From: Ahrensia sp.
GTDB lineage: Bacteria; Pseudomonadota; Alphaproteobacteria; Rhizobiales; Rhizobiaceae
Length of the DNA stretch: 64,000 nt
Direction of reading: 5' to 3'
Assembly: GCA_028817895.1 (NCBI GenBank)
Contig: JAPPOQ010000012.1
Coordinates: 124,001 to 188,000, forward strand
In this document: positions 20,595-29,175 of the stretch, one piece after another
Layout of the letters: each line of letters begins with the position of its first letter
Position numbering within the stretch: the stretch's first letter is position 1
Notes under the pieces: generated by a model
The model's database searches: none
What the model was told of the DNA's origin: nothing
Seen by the model: only the letters and a program-made list of their open reading frames with translations
Position numbers and translations under genes: made by a program

Positions 20595-21419
20595 CTAGAT
20601 CTTCCAGCCCCAGTGGAGCGCGACCACCCCACCGGTCATGTTGCGATAGGACACGCGTTCAAACCCCGCCTGAGCAATTGCACCGGCAAAAGCTGCCTGA
20701 TTGGGAAATTTGCGGATTGACTCCACCAAATAGCGATAGCTTTCATAGTCGCCCGTCACGGCCCGACCAATCGCCGGAATTGCGTTGAACGACCAGGAAT
20801 CGTAAAAGCGATCGAGGATCGGCATATCAACTTCTGAAAATTCCAGACATAAGAACTGCCCAGCCGGTTTCAAAACGCGACGCGCTTCAGCGAGCGCCTT
20901 GCCCATATTCGGCACATTGCGGATGCCCAAGGCCACTGTGTAGGCATCGAAGTGATTGTCGGGAAGCGGCAGGTCCTCGGCATTGGCTTCGACAAAATCC
21001 AGATTGGGCGAAAGGCCGTTCCTTTGCGCACGCTCACGTCCCACATCAAGCATGGAATCATTGATGTCGAGCACAGTGACCTGCGCATTGCGCCGAGAGG
21101 CTTCCACCAGACGAAAGGCAATGTCGCCCGTGCCGCCCGCAACATCGAGGCCGCGCCAGTCGCACCGCTTGGAGGGTGCCGCCTTGGTGACCATGGCATC
21201 CTTCCAGAGCCGATGCACACCAGCGGACATCAGATCATTCATGATGTCGTAGCGGCGCGCCACCGAATGAAAGACAGCATCGACCTTGGGCTGCTTTTCG
21301 CCCTCCGCAACCCGCTCAAAGCCATAAGAGGTGATCATCTGATCGGTTTCGGTTGCGCGGGCGCTGTCTGTACCGGACGTCATGGCGGAAACTCTGTTCG
21401 CAAGTTCGGTACTCATATA
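20595..21419 (-). CDS. ubiE: Demethylmenaquinone/2-methoxy-polyprenyl-benzoquinol methyltransferase UbiE
   Basis: SAM-dependent C-methyltransferase of ubiquinone biosynthesis. Conserved blocks are [40 protein letters not shown] (SAM motif I), [20 protein letters not shown] and [19 protein letters not shown], ending in [12 protein letters not shown]. The start is uncertain: ATGs at 21443, 21419 and 21383 are in frame and none has a strong ribosome-binding site. I chose 21419 (MSTELANRV). It heads the ubiE-ubiB-coaBC operon. Confidence 0.94.
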   Translation of the reverse strand, partial: YMSTELANRVSAMTSGTDSARATETDQMITSYGFERVAEGEKQPKVDAVFHSVARRYDIMNDLMSAGVHRLWKDAMVTKAAPSKRCDWRGLDVAGGTGDIAFRLVEASRRNAQVTVLDINDSMLDVGRERAQRNGLSPNLDFVEANAEDLPLPDNHFDAYTVALGIRNVPNMGKALAEARRVLKPAGQFLCLEFSEVDMPILDRFYDSWSFNAIPAIGRAVTGDYESYRYLVESIRKFPNQAAFAGAIAQAGFERVSYRNMTGGVVALHWGWKI

Positions 21420-21487
21420 GGCCGTTTGGCAGACCCGCACCATGCGACATCGAAGAATTGGTGAACCTCTACCGACGCTCGAAAAAG

Positions 21488-21521
21488 AAGGCGCCCCGGG
21501 GTCACAAGCCCAGGGCGCCTT
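21488..21521 (-). terminator. Rho-independent terminator of the PhoX-like gene
   Basis: Perfect 9-bp arms AAGGCGCCC and GGGCGCCTT, with a nested GGG/CCC, followed on the minus strand by CTTTTTC. It lies 37 bp beyond the PhoX-like stop and separates that gene from ubiE on the same strand. Confidence 0.85.
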
Positions 21522-21557
21522 GTATGATACTCGGTGACTTGTGGCGACGACGCCGGA

Positions 21558-23525
21558 TCAGCCGATGACCCCACCATCTTCGCGTGTTATCGCGATGACG
21601 GCTGAGCGTGGCACTGAATCGCCGCCGCCCGGCCAGTGCGAATTACCGCGTTCACCCGGATGCTGAATACCGACAAACAGGGTGCGGTTGTCGGACGACC
21701 ATGCCGAACCCGTCACTTCGCATTCATTGGGACCAACGAGGAACCGCCTAATTTCACCGGTTGCTGGATCACCAACCAGCATCTGGTTGTTACCCATGCC
21801 CACAAACTGACCCTTGTTGGAGTAGTTGCCGTCCGTCTGGATGAACAGCAGACCGTTCTCGGAAAAAGCGAGACCATCCGGCGAGTTGAACATGTTGCCG
21901 GCATTGATGTTGGCGGAACCATCATCCTGCGGAAAGGACGGATCGCCCTCTTCCTTGCCTTTCAGATCGTCCGCCGTTGTCGTCGGATTTCCGGCCATGA
22001 CATAGAGGTCCCAACGGAACTGATCAGCGGTGTGGTCGGCATTGGCTGGCCACCAGCGCACGACTTGTCCGAAATTGTTCGCGACACGCGGGTTGGGACC
22101 TTCCGCCGGAGTGGCATCGCCACCGGCATTGGTCTTGATGCCGCGATTCTTGTTGTTGGTGAGCGCGCAGTACAGCTCGGCCTTGACCGGGTTGGACGCC
22201 ACCCATTCGGGCCGGTCCATAGTGGTGGCACCGACCTTGGAACCCGCCATCCGCGTGTAGATGCAGATTTCCGCCTTGGTCATGCCGGTCGCGGCCTCGG
22301 AAAGCTCCATCCATGTGCCGGTGCCATCATTGTCAAACTTGGCGGCGTACAGCGTGCCGTCTTCCAGAAGGCCCGCATTGTCGCCGCCAGCCGTGTAAAC
22401 ACCATCGGACACGAAACGGTAGAGGAACTCGCCGCGCTCATCATCGCCCATATAGACGACGACCTTGCCGTCACTGTTGATCACCATCTCCGCATTTTCG
22501 TGCTTGAAACGGCCCAATGCGGTGAGCTTTCTGGGCTTGGAGTTGGGATCGAACGGATCGATCTCCACCACATAGCCGGCGCGGTTGGGTTCGTTCGGCT
22601 CTTTCGAAATATCGAAGCGCGCATCGATCTGACGCCAGCCATAGCCCCAGTCATTGTCGCGAACGCCGTAGCGCTTGAACTCCGGCGTGTCCTGAGCGTT
22701 TTCCACGCTTGAGGAGAAATAGCCGTTGAAGTTCTCCTCACAGGCCAGATAGGTGCCCCAGGGTGTGCGACCATTGCCACAATTGTTCCAGGTGCCAAGC
22801 GCCGCTTCGGCGGCTGGGTCTGCTGAGGTCTTCAGCATGTCATGTCCGCGCGCCGGGCCGGTAATATCCATCGGCGTTTGCGGTGTGATGCGCCGGTTCA
22901 TGCGCGAATCCTGAACCGGCAGCCAGCGCCCGTCGGTCTTGGCAACTTCAACCACGGAGACGCCATGGGCCATCATGCCCTTTTCGACATCATCATCGGT
23001 TTCCCAGGCGCCTTCGGCCCGGTTGCCCCAGATGATTTTGCGGTTCGTATATTCGTTGTTGCAGACAAGCAGATCGCGCTGGCCGTCGGAAAACAGCGCC
23101 ATGCCGTCAATGTTGTCGCCGAATGACGTGGCCTGAGAGGCACCGGTTCCGCGCGTTGCGCCGTCAAATTCCGGAGCGCCGGGGAAAATCGGATCGCCCC
23201 AGCTGATCACCATGTCCCATTTGAAGCCGGTGGGTAGTGTGATCCCATCTCGTGTGTTGGCTGCCACGGCATCAAAACCGAAACGGTCCGCCGCCGCGGC
23301 GGCGCCGGGCGTGAGAGCCGTAGTGGCACTGAGTGCCGCCGCGCTGCCCATAACGAGTACGCCGGAGAGGAACCCGCGACGTGAAATCGCCTGTTCGACA
23401 ATGCGGTCAAAATCCGTTTCTTCCGGGCGCGGATTGGCGATTTCATCGATCTCGTCGAACGACAATTCGTCAATGGAGAGGCAGGCCGGAGCCGATGCCG
23501 GTATGGTCAGGTCTGTTTTGGTCAT
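21558..23525 (-). CDS. PhoX-family alkaline phosphatase (DUF839), Tat-exported
   Basis: Large secreted phosphatase-like protein of 655 residues. The N-terminal Tat-type signal contains SRRGFLSGVL followed by an Ala-rich hydrophobic stretch, about 45 residues from the start. The body is PhoX/DUF839: CNNEYTNRKIIWG, WGTYLACEENFNGYFSS (metal-site CEENF motif), YVVEIDPFDPNSKPRKLTALGRFKHEN, and QHPGERGNS near the end. PhoX enzymes are Ca- and Fe-dependent phosphomonoesterases. I chose the ATG at 23525 because GAGGA precedes it by 6 nt. A Pho box 77 bp upstream supports control by phosphate limitation. Confidence 0.9.
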   Translation of the reverse strand: MTKTDLTIPASAPACLSIDELSFDEIDEIANPRPEETDFDRIVEQAISRRGFLSGVLVMGSAAALSATTALTPGAAAAADRFGFDAVAANTRDGITLPTGFKWDMVISWGDPIFPGAPEFDGATRGTGASQATSFGDNIDGMALFSDGQRDLLVCNNEYTNRKIIWGNRAEGAWETDDDVEKGMMAHGVSVVEVAKTDGRWLPVQDSRMNRRITPQTPMDITGPARGHDMLKTSADPAAEAALGTWNNCGNGRTPWGTYLACEENFNGYFSSSVENAQDTPEFKRYGVRDNDWGYGWRQIDARFDISKEPNEPNRAGYVVEIDPFDPNSKPRKLTALGRFKHENAEMVINSDGKVVVYMGDDERGEFLYRFVSDGVYTAGGDNAGLLEDGTLYAAKFDNDGTGTWMELSEAATGMTKAEICIYTRMAGSKVGATTMDRPEWVASNPVKAELYCALTNNKNRGIKTNAGGDATPAEGPNPRVANNFGQVVRWWPANADHTADQFRWDLYVMAGNPTTTADDLKGKEEGDPSFPQDDGSANINAGNMFNSPDGLAFSENGLLFIQTDGNYSNKGQFVGMGNNQMLVGDPATGEIRRFLVGPNECEVTGSAWSSDNRTLFVGIQHPGERGNSHWPGGGDSVPRSAVIAITREDGGVIG

Positions 23526-23602
23526 GAAAGGTCCTCGCATCTATTGGTGGAGGCTCCCCGTGCCTCCTTCAGGGGCGCTTGCCGTCGCAGCATGGCAAGG
23601 CC

Positions 23603-23620
23603 ACGACAGCTTAGCGACAG
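23603..23620 (-). promoter_or_regulatory. Pho box (PhoB-binding site) upstream of the PhoX-like gene
   Basis: On the minus strand the two direct repeats CTGTCGC and CTGTCGT are separated by TAAG, giving the 11-bp period of the rhizobial Pho box (CTGTCAT-N4-CTGTCAT). A degenerate third repeat, ACGTCAC, lies one period further upstream. The site is about 80 bp before the start codon. Confidence 0.75.
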
Positions 23621-23699
23621 ATTTGTGACGTCCCATCGTTTTTGGCGAACGCTGTTGCGTCTGTGGAAAACCCCTTGCCGAATCTGTGCGAAGGGCTGA

Positions 23700-24656
23700 G
23701 TGTCGCGCGTCATGCTTACGACCAACCCTGCTGCTCGAACTAACCTTGTGGGTGCGGCCTACGGCCTCGCTGCGGTGCTGATTTGGGCCCTTTATCTGTC
23801 CACCACCCGACAGGCCGTGAGCGGTGAGCTGACCCCCGCAGATGTGATCTTTTTCCGATTTGCCGGAGCGGGTCTGATCATGTTGCCGTGGCTCATGCGC
23901 AATGGTGTGGGCAAGGGCGGATTGCGCGACCTCGGCGGCGTTGGCTGGCTGCGGGGGGCTGCATTGGCATTGGCCGTCGGACCAGTTTTCATCTTCGTGG
24001 CATCGGCCGCTTTCGTGTACGTCCCGCTGGCGCATGGGGCAGTGCTGCAACCGTCAACGGCTGCAATGGCCTCCATCGCTGCCGCAATTTTCCTGTTGCA
24101 TGAGCGCGTCACGAAAGCACGAATGGTTGGCACAGCCATCATCATTGGCGGCATCACGCTCATCGCGACCGGAAGCGGGGGCCGATTGGGCGAAGATGCC
24201 TGGATCGGCTACGCCTTGTCTGTCGCCGCCGGACTGTGCTGGGCGATCTTCACCGTCATGCTCAAGCAATGGAGCATCGACGGAATTGACGCCACAGCTG
24301 CCGCTTCTTTCATCTCCGCCCTTGTTTATGTGCCGCTGTTTTTCGCCTTTGATACGACCGAGCGGATGGCGCAATTGTCGCTCTGGGAATTGTCAGCGCA
24401 GTTTTTGGTCCATGGTGCGCTCGCAGGCGTAATGGCCATCATCGCCTTTGGGCGAGCCGTCACCCATCTTGGCGCGAGTGGTGCGTCCCTGTTTCCCGCA
24501 CTGGTTCCAGCAAGCACACTGATTGTCGGCATTCCCATCACCGGCGAATGGCCAAGCCTCATAGAATGGATCGGCGCTTTGACGGCAACGCTTGGCCTTG
24601 CCGTCGCTGTTGGCGCGTTCAGCAGACATACGCTTGGCAGGGTCAGGCAGTCATGA
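23700..24656 (+). CDS. EamA/DMT-family transporter
   Basis: Inner-membrane drug/metabolite transporter of 318 residues with two EamA repeats and about ten transmembrane helices. The first repeat includes VLIWALYLSTTRQAVSG and FVYVPLAHGAVLQPSTAAM; the second includes AAGLCWAIFTVMLKQW. Substrates of uncharacterised EamA proteins are not predictable; amino acids and small metabolites are usual. The start is either the GTG at 23700 or the ATG at 23712 (MLTTNPAARTN). It diverges from the PhoX gene, so the Pho box lies between them. Confidence 0.88.
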   Translation: MSRVMLTTNPAARTNLVGAAYGLAAVLIWALYLSTTRQAVSGELTPADVIFFRFAGAGLIMLPWLMRNGVGKGGLRDLGGVGWLRGAALALAVGPVFIFVASAAFVYVPLAHGAVLQPSTAAMASIAAAIFLLHERVTKARMVGTAIIIGGITLIATGSGGRLGEDAWIGYALSVAAGLCWAIFTVMLKQWSIDGIDATAAASFISALVYVPLFFAFDTTERMAQLSLWELSAQFLVHGALAGVMAIIAFGRAVTHLGASGASLFPALVPASTLIVGIPITGEWPSLIEWIGALTATLGLAVAVGAFSRHTLGRVRQS

Positions 24657-24720
24657 TTTGACAATCGCCAAGGCCGGTGAAACGCTGCGGGACCGAACCG
24701 TTGAGGAGACGGAACTGCCA

Positions 24721-24743
24721 TTCGAAACGGGGAGGGTTTCGAA
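24721..24743 (+). promoter_or_regulatory. Hairpin displaying the ribosome-binding site of the TRAP operon
   Basis: Perfect 8-bp arms TTCGAAAC and GTTTCGAA enclose the loop GGGGAGG, which is the likely Shine-Dalgarno sequence. The hairpin ends 3 nt before the GTG start at 24747. It could tune translation of dctQ; the function is inferred from position. Confidence 0.45.
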
Positions 24744-24746
24744 GCT

Positions 24747-25343
24747 GTGATGACCAGCATTCTGACACCGCTCAGCGCGCTCAACAGTTTCCTTTTGACC
24801 ATCGGGCGCAACATCGCCTGGATTGCCCTTGCGGGCATGGTCATCGTGATCCTGTTGCAGATTTTCTATCGCTACGCGCTCAACAATGCCCTGCCCTGGC
24901 CGGAAGAAGCCGCCCGCGCGCTCATGATCTGGATGATGGCGCTGATCGCGCCTTCCGCCTTTCGCCATGCGGGCTTCGTTGCGATCGATATGGTGCCGGA
25001 CCTTTTGCCCCGAAAAGTGCAACTCGCCCTGCGGCTGTTCATTCTGGTTCTGTCGCTGATCGTGATCGTCATCATGCTCGGCCATGCCTGGGCACATTTT
25101 TCAGCGCCGCTTTTGTTTGACTCGTCCGGCCTGAACCGTCTCCTGCAGGACAGTGGTATCAACCAGCTTCTGGGGACGCAGCTTCAATTCCGCACAGCCT
25201 ATGTGTATCTCGCAATGTCCGTTCTGCTGGCGTTGATGATCCTCGTTTCGCTGGAGCTTTTGCTGCGGTTGATCGGTCGCATTCTTTACGGTGACGAAGC
25301 CTTCCCCGAACCGGTCCTGCCGAAATCGATGGAAGGAAGCTGA
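24747..25343 (+). CDS. dctQ: TRAP transporter small permease (DctQ)
   Basis: Small membrane subunit of 198 residues of a tripartite ATP-independent periplasmic transporter. Four hydrophobic helices are visible, starting at WIALAGMVIVILLQIFYRY and including the family block LPWPEEAARALMIWMMALIA. It starts at GTG 24747 or ATG 24750. The dctM gene follows after 3 bp. DctQ and DctM together form the sodium-coupled membrane unit. Confidence 0.93.
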   Translation: MMTSILTPLSALNSFLLTIGRNIAWIALAGMVIVILLQIFYRYALNNALPWPEEAARALMIWMMALIAPSAFRHAGFVAIDMVPDLLPRKVQLALRLFILVLSLIVIVIMLGHAWAHFSAPLLFDSSGLNRLLQDSGINQLLGTQLQFRTAYVYLAMSVLLALMILVSLELLLRLIGRILYGDEAFPEPVLPKSMEGS

Positions 25344-25346
25344 GCC

Positions 25347-26873
25347 ATGCTGGTCTGGTTTCTGCCACTGTTCCTATTGCTGTTGCTTATCGGCGTTCCC
25401 GTCTTCTTCGCCATGCTGTTTGCGCCGGGCTTCATGCTGTGGCTAAACGGACAGGAACGTGATGTTGCACTGATGTATCGCAACATTTTCAACGGCATCG
25501 ACAATGGCGTGTTGCTCGCCATTCCCTTCTTCATGCTGGCCGGTGAGTTGATGAATCGCGGCGGCATCACCGAAAGGCTGGTGTCATTTTCACAAGCTAT
25601 CATCGGCTCCGTGCGCGGCGGTCTGGCGCAGGTGAACATTCTCTCATCCATGCTGTTTGCGGGCATGTCCGGCTCCGCGGTGGCAGACACATCGGCACTG
25701 GGATCGATGCTCATCCCGGCCATGGAAAAGGAGGGCTATACCCGCAAATTTGCAGCCGCGATCACGGCGGCCTCCTCGGTGATCGGCCCAATAATCCCAC
25801 CCTCGGGGATCATGATTATTTATGCCTATGTGATGGAAGTTTCCGTCGCGGCTTTGTTTGCCGGCGGGATCATTCCTGGCCTTCTCGTCGGTCTTGGTCT
25901 GATGATCGTGACACGGCTTATGGCCAATCACTATGAATACCCGCCCGCCAAGCGCTATGTGGCCGAGGACGTTTCCATTTCGGCAGGGGAGAACGTCGCG
26001 GCACGGTTGATTGCGAGGCTGATGCTTGCCGCGGTTCTCTATCCCGCCGTTGCGGCGGTTGCGGGGTCGGAGGGCGAACGCAGCTGGGTGCAGTTTGGTG
26101 CGATGTTTGTCGGCGCGCTCGTGATCACGGAAATCTTCTTCCAGGTGCAGCGGCGTTTGATGAGCGAGGAATTCCGCATCATCGCCAAACGCGCCGTGCT
26201 GCCTCTCCTCACACCGGTGATCATTCTGGGCGGCATTCTGGGCGGCGTTGCCACCCCCACTGAGGCGTCAGCCCTCGCCGTTGCCTATGCAGCCCTGCTT
26301 GGTTTGTTTGCCCTGCGCACACTGAAATGGAGCGAACTGCCAGCAGTGCTGACCAAGGCAGCCGTGACTTCGGCAGTGGTGCTTTTGCTGGTCGGCGCGG
26401 CGATGGCCTTCAAGACCGTGGTCAGCCTCTCCTACGCTGCGGAAAATCTGGCGCAATGGATTTTGACGCTCACATCCGATCCGCTGTTCCTGCTGCTGCT
26501 GATCAACCTACTGCTGTTCATCGTCGGCATGTTTCTGGATGCAGGACCGGCGATCATCATATTGGGACCGATCCTCGCACCGATCTTCATCAGCCTTGGC
26601 ATTCACCCGGTACATTTCGCGATGATCATGTCGGTCAATCTGACCGTTGGCCTTGCGACACCGCCCATGGGGCTGGTGCTCTTCGTTGCATCTTCTGTCT
26701 CGAGCGTGAAGGTGGAAACGATTTCGCGCGCGATCCTGCCCTTTCTTGGCGTGGAAGTGTTCGTGATCTTCCTGATCACTTACTTTCCGGCCATTTCGCT
26801 GGCGATCCCGACTTGGCTGGGTTTCGTCAAGGATGCCGATCTGCTCGGCCCCATATTGGGAGCGATTTTCTAG
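25347..26873 (+). CDS. dctM: TRAP transporter large permease (DctM)
   Basis: Large permease of 508 residues, longer than the usual 425-440 because of an inserted segment around residues 190-280 containing GSEGERSWVQFGAMFVGALV. The core shows the DctM signatures IPFFMLAGELMNRGGITERL, ILSSMLFAGMSGSAVADTSA and SVIGPIIPPSGIMI. The conserved C-terminal part has AGPAIIILGPILAPIF and NLTVGLATPPMGLVLFV. It works with the adjacent DctQ and DctP. Confidence 0.95.
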   Translation: MLVWFLPLFLLLLLIGVPVFFAMLFAPGFMLWLNGQERDVALMYRNIFNGIDNGVLLAIPFFMLAGELMNRGGITERLVSFSQAIIGSVRGGLAQVNILSSMLFAGMSGSAVADTSALGSMLIPAMEKEGYTRKFAAAITAASSVIGPIIPPSGIMIIYAYVMEVSVAALFAGGIIPGLLVGLGLMIVTRLMANHYEYPPAKRYVAEDVSISAGENVAARLIARLMLAAVLYPAVAAVAGSEGERSWVQFGAMFVGALVITEIFFQVQRRLMSEEFRIIAKRAVLPLLTPVIILGGILGGVATPTEASALAVAYAALLGLFALRTLKWSELPAVLTKAAVTSAVVLLLVGAAMAFKTVVSLSYAAENLAQWILTLTSDPLFLLLLINLLLFIVGMFLDAGPAIIILGPILAPIFISLGIHPVHFAMIMSVNLTVGLATPPMGLVLFVASSVSSVKVETISRAILPFLGVEVFVIFLITYFPAISLAIPTWLGFVKDADLLGPILGAIF

Positions 26874-26969
26874 CCCCAACGATCAAGAGACGTTTGACCC
26901 GCCTTGATGCGGTGATACGTTTACAAACAAGGCCTTTGGTTCGTGAAGGCCGCAATCAGGAGGACCTCA

Positions 26970-28025
26970 ATGAAATCCCTACTCAAGAAGCTAACGGTGG
27001 CTGCGATGCTCGCAGTGATGCCGGCTGCCGCGATTGCCGCAGATTTCACACTGCGCGCCACGGCCAACTCCAACGAAAATGATGAAGACTATGACGGTCT
27101 CATTGTCTTCAAGAACTACGTTGAGAGCGCCTCAAACGGTGCGATCGCTGTCGAACTGTTTATTGGCACACAGCTTTGCTCAAAGGGGGCGGAATGCCTC
27201 CAGGGCATCGCTGATGGTTCCATCGACGTCTATATCTCGACGTCTGGCGGTGCGGCTGGTGCCTTTCCCTATGTGCAGGTTCTTGATCTACCCTATCTGA
27301 TGTCGAGCGACCGCATCGCCGAAGACGTGTTGGCCGGTGATTTCACGCGCACCATCAGAGACATGGCTCTGGCGGATTCCGGCAACAAAATTCGCCTTAT
27401 GACCATTGGTAATACGGGCGGCTGGCGCAATTTCGCCAACACGCAAAGACGTGTTCAGGGACCGGCTGATCTGGAAGGTTTGAAAATCCGCACCGTGGTC
27501 GCTGATCTGCCGCAAAAGGTTGTGGAAGCCATGGGCGCAGCACCGACCCCGATCCCGTGGCCGGAACTGTTCACTTCGTTCCAGACGGGCGTTGTGGAAG
27601 GCTCCAAGAACGGCATCACCGACATTATGGGCATGAAATTCCCCGATGCCGGGCTGAAATATCTCACGCTGGACGGCCACGCTTATATGGGCGCGCTGTG
27701 GTGGATGAACAATGACAAGTTCCTCGCCATGCCGGAAGATCTGCGCCAGGTCGTGGTGGACGGCTTCGCTGCCCTTCAGCAGGCAACATTCGCTTCGCCC
27801 AAGCGCAAGTCGATCCAGGCCTATCAGGATTTCGTTGCCGGTGGCGGTGATCTCTACGTGCCAACGCCTGCAGAAAAGGCGGCGTTCAAGGAAGCCTCAA
27901 CGCCGGTCTATGATTGGTTCAAGGCCAACATCAAGGGCGGCCCGGAAGCCTTTGACGCGCTGACCAAGGCTGTCGCCGAGGCTGAAAAGGAACTCGCCGA
28001 CAACGCCGCAGCCGATTTGAACTGA
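26970..28025 (+). CDS. dctP: TRAP transporter substrate-binding protein (DctP)
   Basis: Periplasmic solute receptor of 351 residues. The signal peptide is residues 1-24 (AVMPAAAIAADF). Conserved blocks are GAIAVELFIGTQLCSKGAEC, LKIRTVVADLPQKVVEAMGA (with the substrate-carboxylate Arg in IRT) and TPIPWPELFTSFQTGVVEGS. The ligand is probably an organic acid but cannot be named. I used the ATG at 26970, which has an ideal AGGAGG seven bases upstream. It is last in dctQ-dctM-dctP. Confidence 0.95.
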   Translation: MKSLLKKLTVAAMLAVMPAAAIAADFTLRATANSNENDEDYDGLIVFKNYVESASNGAIAVELFIGTQLCSKGAECLQGIADGSIDVYISTSGGAAGAFPYVQVLDLPYLMSSDRIAEDVLAGDFTRTIRDMALADSGNKIRLMTIGNTGGWRNFANTQRRVQGPADLEGLKIRTVVADLPQKVVEAMGAAPTPIPWPELFTSFQTGVVEGSKNGITDIMGMKFPDAGLKYLTLDGHAYMGALWWMNNDKFLAMPEDLRQVVVDGFAALQQATFASPKRKSIQAYQDFVAGGGDLYVPTPAEKAAFKEASTPVYDWFKANIKGGPEAFDALTKAVAEAEKELADNAAADLN

Positions 28026-28044
28026 GGCGGACTTACGAAAACGG

Positions 28045-28068
28045 CAGCCGCTCCAATCGGGGCGGCTG
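28045..28068 (+). terminator. Hairpin terminator candidate of the TRAP operon
   Basis: CAGCCGCTCC and GGGGCGGCTG pair over 10 bp with one G-T wobble and an AATC loop, 20 bp after the dctP stop. The T-run is weak (GTTATC). Confidence 0.6.
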
Positions 28069-28111
28069 GTTATCGTGGCCACCGATTTGACAATCTGAAG
28101 TCAACAAAAAG

Positions 28112-28140
28112 TTGAATTGTTAAGCTGCGGATACTATCTT
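28112..28140 (+). promoter_or_regulatory. Candidate sigma-70 promoter for the AbiF-associated RNA
   Basis: TTGAAT (28112-28117) and TATCTT (28135-28140) are 17 bp apart and match 4 of 6 positions each. A perfect TTGACA at 28087 lacks a -10 box at the right distance. Predicted start of transcription is near 28147. Confidence 0.4.
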
Positions 28141-28146
28141 GTGGTC

Positions 28147-28200
28147 AACAACACCCCCCAGGCCTCTCGACGATGCTCAATACCGGGGGGTTACTTTTTT
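28147..28200 (+). ncRNA. Short structured RNA ending in a terminator, upstream of the AbiF-like gene
   Basis: About 54 nt of AT- and C-rich sequence that cannot be a protein gene and is bounded by a promoter-like element and an intrinsic terminator. The terminator stem is ACCCCCC (28153-28159) with GGGGGGT (28185-28191), extended inside by GG/CC with a bulged A, and is followed by TTACTTTTTT (28191-28200). The loop is about 20 nt. The terminator stops just 30 bp before the AbiF-like start, so read-through would give the mRNA. Structured RNAs upstream of abiF genes (abiF motif) are known, and AbiF-RNA pairs have been described as toxin-antitoxin-like. The start point is inferred; the family match was not tested. 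Confidence 0.55.
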
Positions 28201-28229
28201 GAAGTGCCGGTTGAGGCATCCAACCAGAC

Positions 28230-29144
28230 ATGCAGTTCGCAAAACAGGCAACCTCGGTTGAAGAGCAGATCAGCCTGCTTGAGAAACGCGGCCTCTTGAT
28301 CGATGACGATGAGCTGGCAGATCGGTGGTTGCGGACTGTTGGTTATTACCGGCTGAGCGGATATTGGCTCCCCTTTGAGACAGAACCGGACCCTGGGCAA
28401 ACTCGATCCAAACTCTTTCGCGACGGAACGACCCTGAGCCAAATCATCGAGATTTACATCTTTGATCGTGAGCTTCGCAGCCTCTTCATGGAAGCAATCG
28501 AGCGAATTGAGGTGGCAGTTCGGGCATGCTGGACCAACAGACTCTCGCACAAGTTCGGCGCACACGCGCATCTTCAACCCCATCTGTTTGCTTCCGAATC
28601 CGATCATCTTTCTCGCCTAACGCGATTGGCGAAGCGGGTGGAAGAGAGCAATGAGACGTTCATACGTCACTATCTCAACACTTACAGTTCGCCCCAGTCC
28701 CCTCCGCTTTGGGCGGTCACGGAACTCTTCTCATTCGGTGAACTGTCAAAGCTTGTAAGTTCCACGCGCGATCGCGAAATTCGAGCTAAAGTTGCGGCAG
28801 ACTTGGAGTTTCCAAATCGCGAAACCCTCACTGGGACCCTTCAGCATCTGGCTTATGTCAGGAACATTTGTGCACATCACTCTCGCCTCTGGAACAGGCG
28901 ATTCGTGAAACGTCTGCCGAACATCAAAAGACTTCGCGACAGGCTGGATGTCTCCATTGATGGAGAGCAGAGACAGGTCGAAAACACCGTTTTCAACACG
29001 CTTGTGATTTTATGCAGCTTGCTGCGCCATCAGGCAGCGGACACGACATATCCACTTCGGACAACGAAACTGCTCAGTGAGAGATCTAATGAGCAATTGG
29101 CGATGATGGGCTGCCCCGAAAACTGGCGCGAACGGCTTTCCTGA
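28230..29144 (+). CDS. Abi_2/AbiF-type HEPN protein (abortive infection)
   Basis: Abi family protein of 304 residues (Abi_2; the AbiD/AbiF group). N-terminal signatures are VGYYRLSGYWLPF (37-49) and YIFDRELRSLFMEAIERIEV (76-95). The HEPN ribonuclease motif RX4H is R211 to H216 (YVRNICAHHSRLWNRR). Such proteins act as growth-arresting RNases during phage infection. The ribosome-binding site is weak, consistent with low basal expression. It sits between the TRAP operon and a Sel1 gene, directly behind a short terminator-ended RNA, and is an evident accessory insertion among metabolic genes. Its phage range and RNA target are unknown. Confidence 0.88.
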   Translation: MQFAKQATSVEEQISLLEKRGLLIDDDELADRWLRTVGYYRLSGYWLPFETEPDPGQTRSKLFRDGTTLSQIIEIYIFDRELRSLFMEAIERIEVAVRACWTNRLSHKFGAHAHLQPHLFASESDHLSRLTRLAKRVEESNETFIRHYLNTYSSPQSPPLWAVTELFSFGELSKLVSSTRDREIRAKVAADLEFPNRETLTGTLQHLAYVRNICAHHSRLWNRRFVKRLPNIKRLRDRLDVSIDGEQRQVENTVFNTLVILCSLLRHQAADTTYPLRTTKLLSERSNEQLAMMGCPENWRERLS

Positions 29145-29175
29145 TTGACTTGAGGTTGCCTGCTCAGCATCATCC

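Noticed and set aside
24658-24663. TTGACA as promoter of the TRAP operon
   Set aside because: The hexamer 17 bp downstream (AACGCT) does not resemble a -10 box, and the TTG overlaps the preceding stop region.
26931-26951. GGCCTT/AAGGCC hairpin between dctM and dctP as a terminator
   Set aside because: Only 6-bp stem, no T-run, and it overlaps the dctP leader.
28087-28092. Perfect TTGACA as the -35 box of the AbiF-associated RNA
   Set aside because: No -10-like hexamer lies 16-18 bp downstream; TTGAAT/TATCTT at 28112 and 28135 fits better.
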